A DNA stretch of 39,333 bases from Clostridia bacterium (lineage in GTDB: Bacteria; Bacillota; Clostridia; Oscillospirales; CAG-272), in assembly GCA_017461945.1 (NCBI GenBank), contig JAFTSB010000042.1, forward strand, positions 1 to 39,333, read 5' to 3'. This document shows positions 15,092 through 23,109 of this stretch, in pieces; positions within the stretch are counted from its first letter, which is position 1, and each line of letters starts with the position of its first letter. A model generated the notes under the pieces. That model was not told the origin of the DNA. It did no database searches and saw only the letters and a program-made list of their open reading frames with translations. The translations under genes and the position numbers were made by a program.

Positions 15092-15889
15092 ATGAAGCAT
15101 ATGATGATGGATTGCTATGGGGCAATCAACTTCAAGCTGGATGATATGACCGGCATTTACGACCTGCTCAACGGCATTGCGCATCACGCCAAGCTGCAGC
15201 CGGTGGCACCCCCTACCCTGATTCCGTACTACTATTGCGAGGATAAGGACGACGTGGGCATCAGTGCATATCTCTTTTTAAAGGGTGGACACATTACCAT
15301 TCACACCTTCTCCAAGCGAGAATGTTATTTTGTGGATATCATGTCCGATAGCTTTTTCAATGCGGAAATGGTCTACAATTATCTGGAGGTCCATTTGCCC
15401 TTTAATAAGAGCATTTCCAATTACTGTGTCAGCGATCGCCGCATCACCGAGCACAGCAGCGAGACTGTGACCGAGGACGATTTCGGCCCCCATCTGGTGG
15501 GACGCCTGCGCCCCCGTGAGCCCTTGACGCTGGACCGCGCTTTCCACGCGCTGGAGCGCTTGGTAGAGGCCGCTAATATGACCCCTATTTGCCGTGCAGC
15601 CGTGATCAAGGATAGCTCTCGCGATCCGCACTTTGTGCAAGGGATCATCGTCATTGCTCAAAGTCACATTTCGCTGTACTACGATATCGAAAACGACGTG
15701 CTGTATTTTGACCTGTTCTCCTGCGCCTATTTTGATTTCAGCCGGGTAGAGCAGATCCTCACCGATATGTTTGGTGAAAGTGAGAGTATGCAGCTGGTCA
15801 AGCGCGGCGACAAATACGTCATCAGCCGCAGCGACGATATCGATGCTTCCATTTCCTATATCAGCGGCAAATGGCAGCAAAATATCTGA
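15092..15889 (+). CDS. Tandem AdoMet-decarboxylase-like (SpeD-like) protein with split catalytic residues
   Basis: This 265-residue protein is two fused S-adenosylmethionine-decarboxylase-like domains. Domain 1 (about 1-105) has GGHITIHTF and FVDIMSD where SpeD has SESHLTIHSF and IDVYTCG: the pyruvoyl-forming serine is G66 and the catalytic cysteine is D86, while H67 and H71 remain. Domain 2 (about 145-240) has IIVIAQSHISLYYD and YFDLFSCAY: S191, H192 and C211 are kept, but the processing histidine is Y196. In known SpeD the serine self-cleaves to a pyruvoyl cofactor; whether that happens here is doubtful. The SpeD family assignment rests on pattern alignment by eye. It is the last gene of the operon that begins with an agmatinase-family gene, so a polyamine- or SAM-sensing role is possible. 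Confidence 0.7.
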   Translation: MKHMMMDCYGAINFKLDDMTGIYDLLNGIAHHAKLQPVAPPTLIPYYYCEDKDDVGISAYLFLKGGHITIHTFSKRECYFVDIMSDSFFNAEMVYNYLEVHLPFNKSISNYCVSDRRITEHSSETVTEDDFGPHLVGRLRPREPLTLDRAFHALERLVEAANMTPICRAAVIKDSSRDPHFVQGIIVIAQSHISLYYDIENDVLYFDLFSCAYFDFSRVEQILTDMFGESESMQLVKRGDKYVISRSDDIDASISYISGKWQQNI

Positions 15890-15891
15890 TA

Positions 15892-15932
15892 AAACAAAAA
15901 GGGCGCCTGCAAGGCAGGCACCCTTTTTGTTT
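15892..15932 (+). terminator. Bidirectional terminator between convergent operons
   Basis: AAAAAGGG and GCCTGC pair with GCAGGC and CCCTTTTT around loop AAG, with one mismatch between the two stem parts. A-tracts and T-tracts flank both sides, so it can end the SpeD-like operon and the convergent 529-residue gene. Confidence 0.85.
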
Positions 15933-17521
15933 TAAAAATACAGATACGGTTTGCGATTTTTATGGTTTTTGCGCATCTCTTTCATAAAAGCGCGCACCTT
16001 TTTTCGGCGCGTCTTGTCGTCCTCTACCTGGCCGTCGTTCTCCTCCAGATACAGGGCCTCGCTTAAAACTTTGATCTCATCCCATTGCTTTTTGATGTTG
16101 GTGATGACTGCGAACAAAGGCGAGATCACGGCAACTACCAGAATAAAGAAGGGAACCGACCAGATCTCCAAGGGGTGACCGAAAAAGCGTTCGATCAGCG
16201 TCCAGGAGTTGTTGAACAGCGTGATCTCAGCCACGATGGTGCCAAACAGAGAGACAAAGATCTCAGTCCAAGCAGCCTTGCGCTTTTTCAGCTTGGTTTC
16301 GCGCTGCTTGATGCGCTCTACGTAGGTGTTGCAGATGGTGGTCAGATTTTTGATCTCTTGGGTGAAGTTGTTGTAAAGATCATTGATGGCAAAGGTTTTT
16401 TGCAGTAGGTCATAATACTCGTTGACGTGAATCACCGTGGAAGGGTATTTGAAAAAGGCGCGGAATTTCAAATTGACGGCATTTTCCTCGCAAGTGCGCG
16501 CACGGCGCAGCTGTTCGTGCATGATGGCATAGTCCTTCCCCAGCTTGTCCAGGTGACCGATCTCCCCCATGGTCCGTGCAATGGCGTGGCGCTGGTGGAT
16601 CACGTTCAGGAACAAAAAGTAGTATACGTCCTTGGTTTTTTGATAAAACTGACCCTTGAAAAAGGCGTTTGTGGTCTCGTTTTCAGTGAGGTAGCTGATG
16701 TTGGAAGCCCCGTTGAGCGAGGCCGTCCAATAGGAGTTTTCAAAGGGGTGCAGGGTATCCACCTTGGTGCAGGAGGCATCGTACAGATAGGTCTCCTTAT
16801 AGTTTTTGTTCAGGTGGAACAGCAGATCGCCGATGTTATCCGGCTTATCACTCAGCAGCAGATAGGAATAGACCAGGGGTTTTTCCCTGTCATAGGAGAA
16901 GGCGACATATTGCTGGGGGTCTTCTGCCGGGACCAGCTCCCCGTCCTTGCGGTCAAAGCAGATCTGCTGCAGAATCCGATCGATCAGCTCCTTTACCGAA
17001 AATTCGTGAGGGGTCCAAGTGGCCTGCTTGGTTTCTGCATCCCAACTTTTTTCTTGTAAAGCAAAATGATTTTTCTTGCTCTTGATCTCACCGATGTAGT
17101 AATTGAGTGTGGAGAACATTTCGATGGACGTGCTGCTGTAAGCGCATTCCAGCTCTAAAAAGCCCACCTGGGATTCAAACAAATACAGCTTGATGTTGGT
17201 GATGGCCACCTGCTGAGGGGCCACATCGGCCTGCCTTGGGTGAAATTCCAGCGTGTCCTCCGGGTGAGGGGGGAGATGTATGTATTTGCGGTAATCCACG
17301 TTTAGTTGCAGGCATCGGGCGATCTGAGCGGAGCAACCGCTGTTACTCAAAAGATCTGCCAACCCCTCGCGCAAGGACTCGTTGCCTTGGGCAAAGGGCG
17401 TAAACAGAGGCAGGGGCTTGTTCTTTTTGCTTTGGATCTTTGCCTGCTCGGGTAGCAGAGCCTCAGGAACAAAGGTGAAGGGGAAAATGAATTTTGTGTA
17501 CTGCTTGACGATATCAGCCAT
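15932..17521 (-). CDS. CorA-shaped membrane protein of unknown family
   Basis: This 529-residue protein has a large soluble N-terminal part (1-350), a long helical/coiled segment (about 350-415, ending in basic RETKLKKRKAAW), two transmembrane helices (about 419-436 and 454-474) and a basic cytoplasmic tail. The order resembles CorA-type channels, but the GMN loop that defines CorA is absent between the helices (the loop reads NNSWTLIERFFGHP), so Mg2+ transport should not be assumed. GGGAGGAA lies 7 nt before the start. It is convergent with the ParA-like operon and shares its terminator region; the beta-propeller gene lies 51 nt upstream and is probably co-transcribed. A membrane partner of the neighbouring system is a hypothesis only. 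Confidence 0.7.
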   Translation of the reverse strand: MADIVKQYTKFIFPFTFVPEALLPEQAKIQSKKNKPLPLFTPFAQGNESLREGLADLLSNSGCSAQIARCLQLNVDYRKYIHLPPHPEDTLEFHPRQADVAPQQVAITNIKLYLFESQVGFLELECAYSSTSIEMFSTLNYYIGEIKSKKNHFALQEKSWDAETKQATWTPHEFSVKELIDRILQQICFDRKDGELVPAEDPQQYVAFSYDREKPLVYSYLLLSDKPDNIGDLLFHLNKNYKETYLYDASCTKVDTLHPFENSYWTASLNGASNISYLTENETTNAFFKGQFYQKTKDVYYFLFLNVIHQRHAIARTMGEIGHLDKLGKDYAIMHEQLRRARTCEENAVNLKFRAFFKYPSTVIHVNEYYDLLQKTFAINDLYNNFTQEIKNLTTICNTYVERIKQRETKLKKRKAAWTEIFVSLFGTIVAEITLFNNSWTLIERFFGHPLEIWSVPFFILVVAVISPLFAVITNIKKQWDEIKVLSEALYLEENDGQVEDDKTRRKKVRAFMKEMRKNHKNRKPYLYF

Positions 17522-17572
17522 TGCATATTCCTCCCAAACGATATTTGAAATATAAAAATGATGGGATCGAGA

Positions 17573-18649
17573 TTACTCGGTGATTTCCTCAAAGCCGAGG
17601 GGAGCTGCGCCGGTGTAACGGTAAAGGTGGGCTTCACTGAGGTACGTGGTCTTCAGCCCTTTGATCGAGCCGGGGTGTGAGAAATAAAAGCGTCCGTCAC
17701 CCAGCGAATGGATGCCCGTGGAGCCCAGAGGAAAGCGGAAGCCGCGCACGCCACTTGGCTCGTGCACAAGTCCCACGTCGGCCATTTTCAGCAGCCAGCC
17801 CAGCTCACCGCCAAGGCCCTTCAATTCGCTCATAGTGGGGGCCGCGGAGCCGTCGATCACGTACATCGGATAGTTGGGGTACTGGGGCTTTTCGCCCTTG
17901 TAAACGCATACAAACCAGTTGCCTGTATAGGCATCGTAGCACAGATTCTGCACGCCCCAGGTGGTGTTGCCCGTAAAGAAGAAGCAGATCTTATCAGGGT
18001 GCAGGCCGCTGTGGTGGGGGTGACTTTGGAAAAGGGGCTGCGCCACGGCAGAGAAGGTGCGCCAATCATAGCAAAGCAGCATCTGATGGTCGTTATCCTC
18101 GCGGTTTACGTCGCCGTAATTGCCACAGCATACCATCAGCTGGGTGGGGGAATCCTTCGGCGCGCCGAAATCGGGGCCAAAGGATAAGCCGTCAATGCCG
18201 CTGCAGGCGTATTTGTGGGGCTTGCCGTCGTGGCTGACTCCTTCATAGTATTCGGTGATCTCGGGCAGGTAAACGGCCGTCATCACGCCGTCCTTTTCGG
18301 CATCCATATCCACACGGTCGATCTTATCCACGTCAAAAATAGAAATGTAAAAGGCGTTTTCCACGGGCACGCCCTCCAGGCCTGCATTTTTGAAAATGCC
18401 TTGACCGATCACGTCATTTTTGAACTCCAGCGAGCCGTATACACGTCCGTCCTCTTTGTTAAAGTCGATGCAGCCAAGGTGCCCTACCAGGCCTTTCACG
18501 GTGCCGATGAGGTTGCCAAGCAGGTCGGTTTTGACCAGAACGGTGGTAAAGGAAAAATAGGCATAGCCCTTTTCGGTGTCAATGGCAATGCCCTGGACAT
18601 GACCGTTTTTCCAACGGCCGCCGTCGATCATAAGGGGGAGCTTGCTCAT
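17573..18649 (-). CDS. Probable cytoplasmic beta-propeller protein
   Basis: This 358-residue protein has no signal peptide. Repeated segments of the type HVQGIAIDTEKGYAYFSF, GHLGCIDFNKEDGRVYGSL, NLCYDAYTGNWFVCVY and STGIHSLGDGRFYFSHPG fit the blades of a six- or seven-bladed propeller of the NHL/PQQ-like kind. Conserved His-rich patches (SHPHHSGLHPDK) may be functional. The frame is open further upstream, but ATG 18649 has AAAGGAGA at a proper distance and lies just downstream of the promoter at 18690. No catalytic family is recognised. It probably forms a transcript with the downstream 529-residue gene, since no terminator is seen between them. Confidence 0.7.
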   Translation of the reverse strand: MSKLPLMIDGGRWKNGHVQGIAIDTEKGYAYFSFTTVLVKTDLLGNLIGTVKGLVGHLGCIDFNKEDGRVYGSLEFKNDVIGQGIFKNAGLEGVPVENAFYISIFDVDKIDRVDMDAEKDGVMTAVYLPEITEYYEGVSHDGKPHKYACSGIDGLSFGPDFGAPKDSPTQLMVCCGNYGDVNREDNDHQMLLCYDWRTFSAVAQPLFQSHPHHSGLHPDKICFFFTGNTTWGVQNLCYDAYTGNWFVCVYKGEKPQYPNYPMYVIDGSAAPTMSELKGLGGELGWLLKMADVGLVHEPSGVRGFRFPLGSTGIHSLGDGRFYFSHPGSIKGLKTTYLSEAHLYRYTGAAPLGFEEITE

Positions 18650-18689
18650 GGGGAAATCTCCTTTCGGGATATGGTAAGGATTTGATATC

Positions 18690-18718
18690 ATTATAGCAAG
18701 CGTATGGCGAAAAAGCAA
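18690..18718 (-). promoter_or_regulatory. Promoter of the beta-propeller gene
   Basis: On the minus strand TTGCTT (18713-18718), 17 bp, TATAAT (18690-18695), with TG-C ahead of the -10. Confidence 0.75.
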
Positions 18719-18730
18719 GTGGGGAACGCT

Positions 18731-18764
18731 AAAAAAGTCCGTGGCGACCATGCCGCCACGGACT
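18731..18764 (-). terminator. Terminator of the DUF378 gene
   Basis: On the minus strand AGTCCGTGGCG pairs with CGCCACGGACT around a short loop and is followed by T6. Confidence 0.85.
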
Positions 18765-18786
18765 CTCGGCTTCTCGCGTACGCGCT

Positions 18787-18999
18787 TTAAGCCTCGTCTC
18801 GTACCTCGTCGGGGCGAAACAGCAGCGAAATGCACCATACTCCCGCAAGACCGACAACGGTATAGATAATGCGTGCCATCAGCGTATCCATGCCGCCGCT
18901 GATCCAAGCCACCAGGTCAAATTGAAACAGACCGATCGCCCCCCAGTTCAGGGCACCGATGATGGTCAGGATCAAAGCAATTCTATCCATAATTCTCAT
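18787..18999 (-). CDS. DUF378 family small membrane protein
   Basis: This 70-residue protein has two hydrophobic helices (about 6-25 and 38-60) and the DUF378 hallmarks LTIIGALNWGAIGLFQFDLV and ARIIYTVVGLAGVW. The family is widespread in Firmicutes and has no established biochemical function. The start at 18999 (MRIMDRIAL) follows GAGGTGAAGG; an ATG 30 bases upstream is in frame but lacks a site. It is divergent from the nucleotidyltransferase gene and is a single-gene unit with its own terminator. Confidence 0.9.
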   Translation of the reverse strand: MRIMDRIALILTIIGALNWGAIGLFQFDLVAWISGGMDTLMARIIYTVVGLAGVWCISLLFRPDEVRDEA

Positions 19000-19120
19000 G
19001 GCCTTCACCTCACTTTCAAGACCGCGCAAAAATCAAAAGCGGCGATCTTCAACATTAGTTTGGCTCATTGCACCGGATGCAAACAAGGAAAAATTTGTGC
19101 AACGGCTGTTGCGTGTGTGC

Positions 19121-19149
19121 TTTACAGATGTTCCAAAATGTGGTATACT
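19121..19149 (+). promoter_or_regulatory. Promoter of the nucleotidyltransferase operon
   Basis: TTTACA (19121-19126), 17 bp, TATACT (19144-19149) with TG-G before it (extended -10). It should drive the four closely coupled genes up to 22516. Confidence 0.75.
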
Positions 19150-19177
19150 AATAAAAATGATGAAAGGGGGCACCGCT

Positions 19178-20395
19178 ATGGAGTCGCAAATCGTATGCCG
19201 AATTCCGTCTTATGTAAAAGCTGTAACCGATGCACTGCAAAAAGCGGGGCACCGTGGGTATCTGGTGGGGGGCAGTCTGCGCGATCTGCTTCTTGGCAAA
19301 ACGCCCCACGACTATGATCTTACCACCGATGCCACCCCCGACGAGATGTTGGAGATCTTTTCGGCCTTTCGCACCATTCCAACGGGACTGAAGCACGGCA
19401 CTCTGACCGTGATGTCTGAGGGGAATCCCATTGAGGTCACCACCCATCGGGTGGATGGGGATTATCTGGATAGCCGCCGCCCGGAAAGCGTTTCCTTTAC
19501 CCGCCGCTTGGAGGAGGATCTTTCCAGACGGGATTTCACCGTTAACGCCATGGCGTGGAACCAGGAGCTGGGACTGGTGGATCTGTTCGGTGGCCGTGAC
19601 GATCTGCAACGGGGCGTGATCCGCGCGGTGGGCAACCCCGTGGCGCGGTTTACCGAGGATGCGTTGCGCATTCTGCGCGCCTTTCGGTTTTCGGCACAGT
19701 TGAATTTTGCCATTGATCCCGATACCCTTGCCGCCGCAGGCTTGCAACGGGAGGGACTTTCTAAAATTTCGGCCGAACGTGTTTTTTCAGAAATCAAACG
19801 ACTGCTGGTGGCCCCCGCCGCCGCGCGAGGGTTAGCGGCTCTTTGCGAGTCGGGCTGTGAGCGTGAGGTGTTCCACGGTCTGCCTTTGCGCCACGAGCTG
19901 TTTGAAAGGCTGGAGGCACTCCCACCCGAGGCTGCGCTGCGCTTGGCGCTGCTGCTGTGTGATCACACCCCTGCCAAGGCAGAGGCGCTGTGCCGCGCCT
20001 GGCGCACCTCGAACGTCTTTTGCGACAGCGTAACCGACTTTTTGGCGGCATTTTCTGCCGATCTCCCCCATACATCCTATGAGGCGCGGCGGCACGTCTG
20101 CAGCTTTTGGAAGGGGTGGGAAGGCGCCATGCAGCTGCGCACCGCCTTGGGACAGAATGTGGAGGAATGTCGTAAAATCTGCCATACGGTTGCCAAAAAC
20201 GGCACCGCTGTGGAGATCAAGCGCCTTGCCGTGAATGGCCGAGAGCTGCAAACGCAGCTGGGGGTCGCCCCACGCGACACGGGCACATTGTTGCTGCAGC
20301 TGCAGGATCTGGTCTGGCAAGACCCTGCCCGAAACAAAAAAGCGGTCCTGCTGGAGCTGGCCCGCGCGATCCTGAATAAGGAGATGAGTGTATGA
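19178..20395 (+). CDS. cca: tRNA nucleotidyltransferase / poly(A) polymerase family (CCA-adding enzyme)
   Basis: This 405-residue class II nucleotidyltransferase has GGSLRDLLLG (31-40), metal-binding D45-x-D47 (HDYDLTTDA), the VTTHRVDGDY element, RRDFTVNAMA (motif B) and the EDALRILRAFRFSAQL nucleotide-recognition helix, followed by a helical C-terminal part. It adds or repairs the CCA end of tRNAs; in some Bacillota the work is split between CC- and A-adding proteins, so the exact specificity is unresolved. The start at 19178 follows AAAGGGGG; a much longer in-frame opening upstream crosses the promoter and is not used. It overlaps the hydrolase start by four bases. Both tRNAs in this window already encode CCA, so repair is the likely main duty for them. 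Confidence 0.93.
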   Translation: MESQIVCRIPSYVKAVTDALQKAGHRGYLVGGSLRDLLLGKTPHDYDLTTDATPDEMLEIFSAFRTIPTGLKHGTLTVMSEGNPIEVTTHRVDGDYLDSRRPESVSFTRRLEEDLSRRDFTVNAMAWNQELGLVDLFGGRDDLQRGVIRAVGNPVARFTEDALRILRAFRFSAQLNFAIDPDTLAAAGLQREGLSKISAERVFSEIKRLLVAPAAARGLAALCESGCEREVFHGLPLRHELFERLEALPPEAALRLALLLCDHTPAKAEALCRAWRTSNVFCDSVTDFLAAFSADLPHTSYEARRHVCSFWKGWEGAMQLRTALGQNVEECRKICHTVAKNGTAVEIKRLAVNGRELQTQLGVAPRDTGTLLLQLQDLVWQDPARNKKAVLLELARAILNKEMSV

Positions 20396-21330
20396 GTAAT
20401 GTGATTTTTGAGGAACGTACCTTTCTATCGTCCAATGGCACCACACGGGTGCATTGCTATATCTGGCGGCCTGACCAAGAAAAGCCAAAGGGCATCATTC
20501 AGCTTTCCCACGGTATGTGTGAGTATGCGCAGCGCTATGATGCTTGGGCACGGCGCTTTTGCGCGGCCGGCTATATTTTCTGTGGCAACGATCATTTGGG
20601 CCACGGCCGCACGGCACAAAATGAGCAGGAGCTGGGCTTTACCGCCACCCGTGGCGGCGCCGCTTTGTTGGTAGAGGATCTGCACACCATGACCCGTATG
20701 ATGCAGGAAAGCTTTCCGGGTCTGCCCGTGGTGCTTTACGGACACAGTATGGGATCTTTTGCGGCACGCGCCTATCTGACCCAATACGGCAACGAGCTGG
20801 CCGCAGCACTGATCAGCGGTACTGCCGGGCCGGAGCAGCCCACCAGCATCGCCCGTGGACTGGCGCGTCTGTTGGTTAAGACCAAGGGCGATCATCATCG
20901 CAGCCGCTTTCTCACCTCACTGGCCTTTGGCAGCTACAATCAGCACTTCAAGGAGGAGGCCGACTCCCGTTCGTGGTTGACCCGTGTCAAGTCCATCCGC
21001 GAGGCTTATCGGCAGGATCCTCTCTGTCGCTTTGTCTTTACCGCAGGCGGCTATGAGACGCTGTTTGATCTTTTGCACACGGTGTCGCGCCCTGCTTGGG
21101 CAGAAAAGGTGCCGCGCGAGCTGCCCATCCTGCTGTTTGCAGGGGATGAGGATCCCGTGGGCAATTACGGCAAGGGCGTGAAGGAAATCTACAACCGTTT
21201 GCGCAAAAACGGTTGTGAAAATGCAATGATCCGCTTATATGCAGGGGGCAGACACGAGATGCATAACGAAGAAAATGCAGACGAGGTCTTTGCTGATCTG
21301 ACAGCGTTTTTGGAGGGTGTTTTGACATGA
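20392..21330 (+). CDS. Alpha/beta hydrolase, monoacylglycerol-lipase / lysophospholipase type
   Basis: This 312-residue serine hydrolase of the alpha/beta fold (serine aminopeptidase S33/Hydrolase_4 group) has nucleophile S119 in GHSMGS, the oxyanion region LSHGMCEYAQRY (about 38-49), the DHLGHGRT motif (about 67-74), an acid in LLFAGDEDPVG (about 245) and H in GGRHEMHNE (about 282). The probable substrate is a monoacylglycerol or lysophospholipid in the cytoplasm; there is no signal peptide. It is coupled on both sides by 4-bp ATGA overlaps, to the nucleotidyltransferase and to ruvX. Confidence 0.9.
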   Translation: MSNVIFEERTFLSSNGTTRVHCYIWRPDQEKPKGIIQLSHGMCEYAQRYDAWARRFCAAGYIFCGNDHLGHGRTAQNEQELGFTATRGGAALLVEDLHTMTRMMQESFPGLPVVLYGHSMGSFAARAYLTQYGNELAAALISGTAGPEQPTSIARGLARLLVKTKGDHHRSRFLTSLAFGSYNQHFKEEADSRSWLTRVKSIREAYRQDPLCRFVFTAGGYETLFDLLHTVSRPAWAEKVPRELPILLFAGDEDPVGNYGKGVKEIYNRLRKNGCENAMIRLYAGGRHEMHNEENADEVFADLTAFLEGVLT

Positions 21331-21776
21331 GCATAGAAGATATCAAGGCCACCACAGGGCGCGTGATGGGCGTGGATTTCGGCGAGGCGCGCACCGGCCT
21401 TGCGGTGTCCGATGCGGCAAGGCTGCTGGCCTCCGGCATTGGTAATATCCCCGGGGGCGGCTTGGAAAAGACCGCTGAGCTGGTGGTGAATGCCGCTAAA
21501 GAGCAAAGAGCCGTAGCGGTGGTTATTGGCTTACCCGTGAATATGAACGGAACCGAGGGCCCCCGTGCCGAGCGTGCCAGACGGTTGGCCGAGCTGGTGG
21601 CCCAGCGTGAGCCCACCTTGGCCATTGCCCTGATGGACGAGCGCATGACCACGATGGCGGCCTCTCGCTTTCTCAATGAGACCAACACCCGTGGCAAAAA
21701 ACGCAAGGGCGTGATCGATACTCTGTCGGCGCAGATCATTTTGCAAAACGCATTGGATCGGTTAAAGCAGCTATGA
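21327..21776 (+). CDS. ruvX: RuvX/YqgF-family RNase H-fold protein
   Basis: This 149-residue protein has the RNase H-like signature GVDFGEARTGLAVSD at the N-terminus, VVIGLPVNMNGTEGPRAERA in the middle and LMDERMTTMAASRFLNE near the C-terminus, all as in YqgF/RuvX. The family acts in pre-16S rRNA 5'-end processing and has been proposed as a Holliday-junction resolvase. It overlaps the hydrolase and the following metallopeptidase gene by four bases each. Confidence 0.93.
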   Translation: MSIEDIKATTGRVMGVDFGEARTGLAVSDAARLLASGIGNIPGGGLEKTAELVVNAAKEQRAVAVVIGLPVNMNGTEGPRAERARRLAELVAQREPTLAIALMDERMTTMAASRFLNETNTRGKKRKGVIDTLSAQIILQNALDRLKQL

Positions 21777-22516
21777 GTGTTGCCAAAGCAGAAAGCCGCT
21801 CTTTTACCGTCAACGGTGAGAAAATCACCTATACGTTAGAGCGAAAAACCATCAAACGCTTGAATTTGCGTGTCAAACGGGATGGGGAGATCCACGTCTC
21901 TGCTCCCACGCGAATGCCGCTTGCTACCATCGAAAGCTTTTTGAGGGAAAAGGCCGCCTGGATCCGGGCCGCCCACAGTCGCGTGATGGCCAGGAGGGGA
22001 GAGACGCCCACCTTGGAGCCCGGCGATGTCATCGTGCTGGAGGGAGTGCCTCACGGCGTGATCCTGCACGTGGGAAATCGGCCCGGCGTGCGGCGCGAGG
22101 CCGGAGTCCTGCACATTACGGTGACTGAGCCGCAGAACGCCGCCGAGCGAATGCAAGCCTTTCGCCGCTTTGTGAAAACCGAGGCAAAGCGCGTGCTGAC
22201 CGCACGTGCTATGGATATCTACCGGGAATTCGCTCCCCATCCGGCTACCTTTCCTACGCTTTCCTTCCGGTGGATGAGCAGCCGCTGGGGTTCTTGCACG
22301 GCGTCGAAAAATCACATCACATTAAACGAAAAGCTGCTGTTTGTTGAGCCGCGCCTTGCAGATTACGTGATCTATCACGAATTTTGTCATTTTAAATACC
22401 AAGACCATTCTGCCGCCTTTTATCGGCATCTGGCCTCTTTTCTGCCCGACCATGCCGCCGCTCGCGCGCAGCTGCGAAGCACGCCGATCCCCGTACTGGA
22501 GGGCGAAGGCTGTTAA
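21773..22516 (+). CDS. YgjP/DUF45-type zinc metallopeptidase
   Basis: This 247-residue protein has the DUF45 (YgjP) layout: an N-terminal beta-rich part (VNGEKITYTLERKTIKRLNL and onward) and a C-terminal metalloprotease-like domain with SSRWGSC, the zinc motif HEFCH near residue 202 and a downstream H (FKYQDHSAAFY). Relatives are M48/SprT-like proteins of unknown substrate. The first base of the start overlaps the ruvX stop region (ATGA). It is the last gene of the operon; the next gene has its own promoter. Confidence 0.88.
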   Translation: MSVAKAESRSFTVNGEKITYTLERKTIKRLNLRVKRDGEIHVSAPTRMPLATIESFLREKAAWIRAAHSRVMARRGETPTLEPGDVIVLEGVPHGVILHVGNRPGVRREAGVLHITVTEPQNAAERMQAFRRFVKTEAKRVLTARAMDIYREFAPHPATFPTLSFRWMSSRWGSCTASKNHITLNEKLLFVEPRLADYVIYHEFCHFKYQDHSAAFYRHLASFLPDHAAARAQLRSTPIPVLEGEGC

Positions 22517-22525
22517 ACGAAAATG

Positions 22526-22554
22526 TTGACATTGTAAAAAATGTATGCTATACT
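22526..22554 (+). promoter_or_regulatory. Promoter of the YbjN-like gene
   Basis: TTGACA (22526-22531), 17 bp, TATACT (22549-22554), with TG-C before the -10. Confidence 0.8.
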
Positions 22555-22584
22555 GGTATTACATTACATTATGGGGGTGTAGAT

Positions 22585-23058
22585 ATGAGCTATTCTCAGG
22601 CTATCTATGACAAAATCGAGGAATATTTTCAGGAGTTTGGCTGGAAGTACCGTTTTGTAGAGGACAAGGAATATTTCCGCGCCGGCTTCAACATTGACTG
22701 CAAGCTGGGCGAGACCACTCTGATGGTTCGTCCCCGCGATACCTTTTACACCGTGCACGCGACCATTAAGGTCAATGCCGACAGCGATTGCCGCCTGGCC
22801 GTGGCTGAGTATCTGACCCGTGCCAACTACGGCTTGAACTGGGGCAACTTTGAAATGGACATGAACGATGGAGAGATCCGCTATAAGATCCTGGTGGACT
22901 GTGGTGACCATTGCGAGTGCCTGCCCTCCAACACCGTGTTTGAAAACAGCATCGTGCTGGCCGTACAGATGATGAAAAAGTACGGTGACGGTCTGCTGGC
23001 CGTGATGTATGGCTTCAAAACGCCCGAGCAGGCCTGCAAGGATGCCGAGGCTAAGTAA
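22585..23058 (+). CDS. YbjN-domain-like protein
   Basis: This 157-residue cytoplasmic protein begins with a helix (YDKIEEYFQEFGWKYRF), continues with a five-strand-like region (FRAGFNIDCKLGETTLMVRP, FYTVHATIKVNADS), then AVAEYLTRANYGLNWGNFEM, the YbjN-type helix with the conserved N-x-G-L-x-W-G-N-F segment, and ends with a helix. YbjN-like proteins form a chaperone/secretion-chaperone-like fold and have been linked to motility and stress in other bacteria; no activity is known here. The ATG at 22585 follows GGGGGTGT. Single gene with its own promoter and terminator. Confidence 0.75.
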   Translation: MSYSQAIYDKIEEYFQEFGWKYRFVEDKEYFRAGFNIDCKLGETTLMVRPRDTFYTVHATIKVNADSDCRLAVAEYLTRANYGLNWGNFEMDMNDGEIRYKILVDCGDHCECLPSNTVFENSIVLAVQMMKKYGDGLLAVMYGFKTPEQACKDAEAK

Positions 23059-23060
23059 AG

Positions 23061-23101
23061 AAAACAAAAAAATCCCGACACGTGTCGGGATTTTTTGTTT
23101 T
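23061..23101 (+). terminator. Near-perfect bidirectional terminator
   Basis: ATCCCGACAC/GTGTCGGGAT with flanking A7/T6 and further AAAAC/GTTTT forms a palindrome of about 40 bp between the convergent YbjN-like and lipoprotein genes. Confidence 0.92.
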
Positions 23102-23109
23102 CTGGTGGT

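Noticed and set aside
15932-17521. CorA magnesium channel
   Set aside because: The architecture is similar, but the GMN motif between the two membrane helices is missing and the N-terminal domain is not recognisably CorA.
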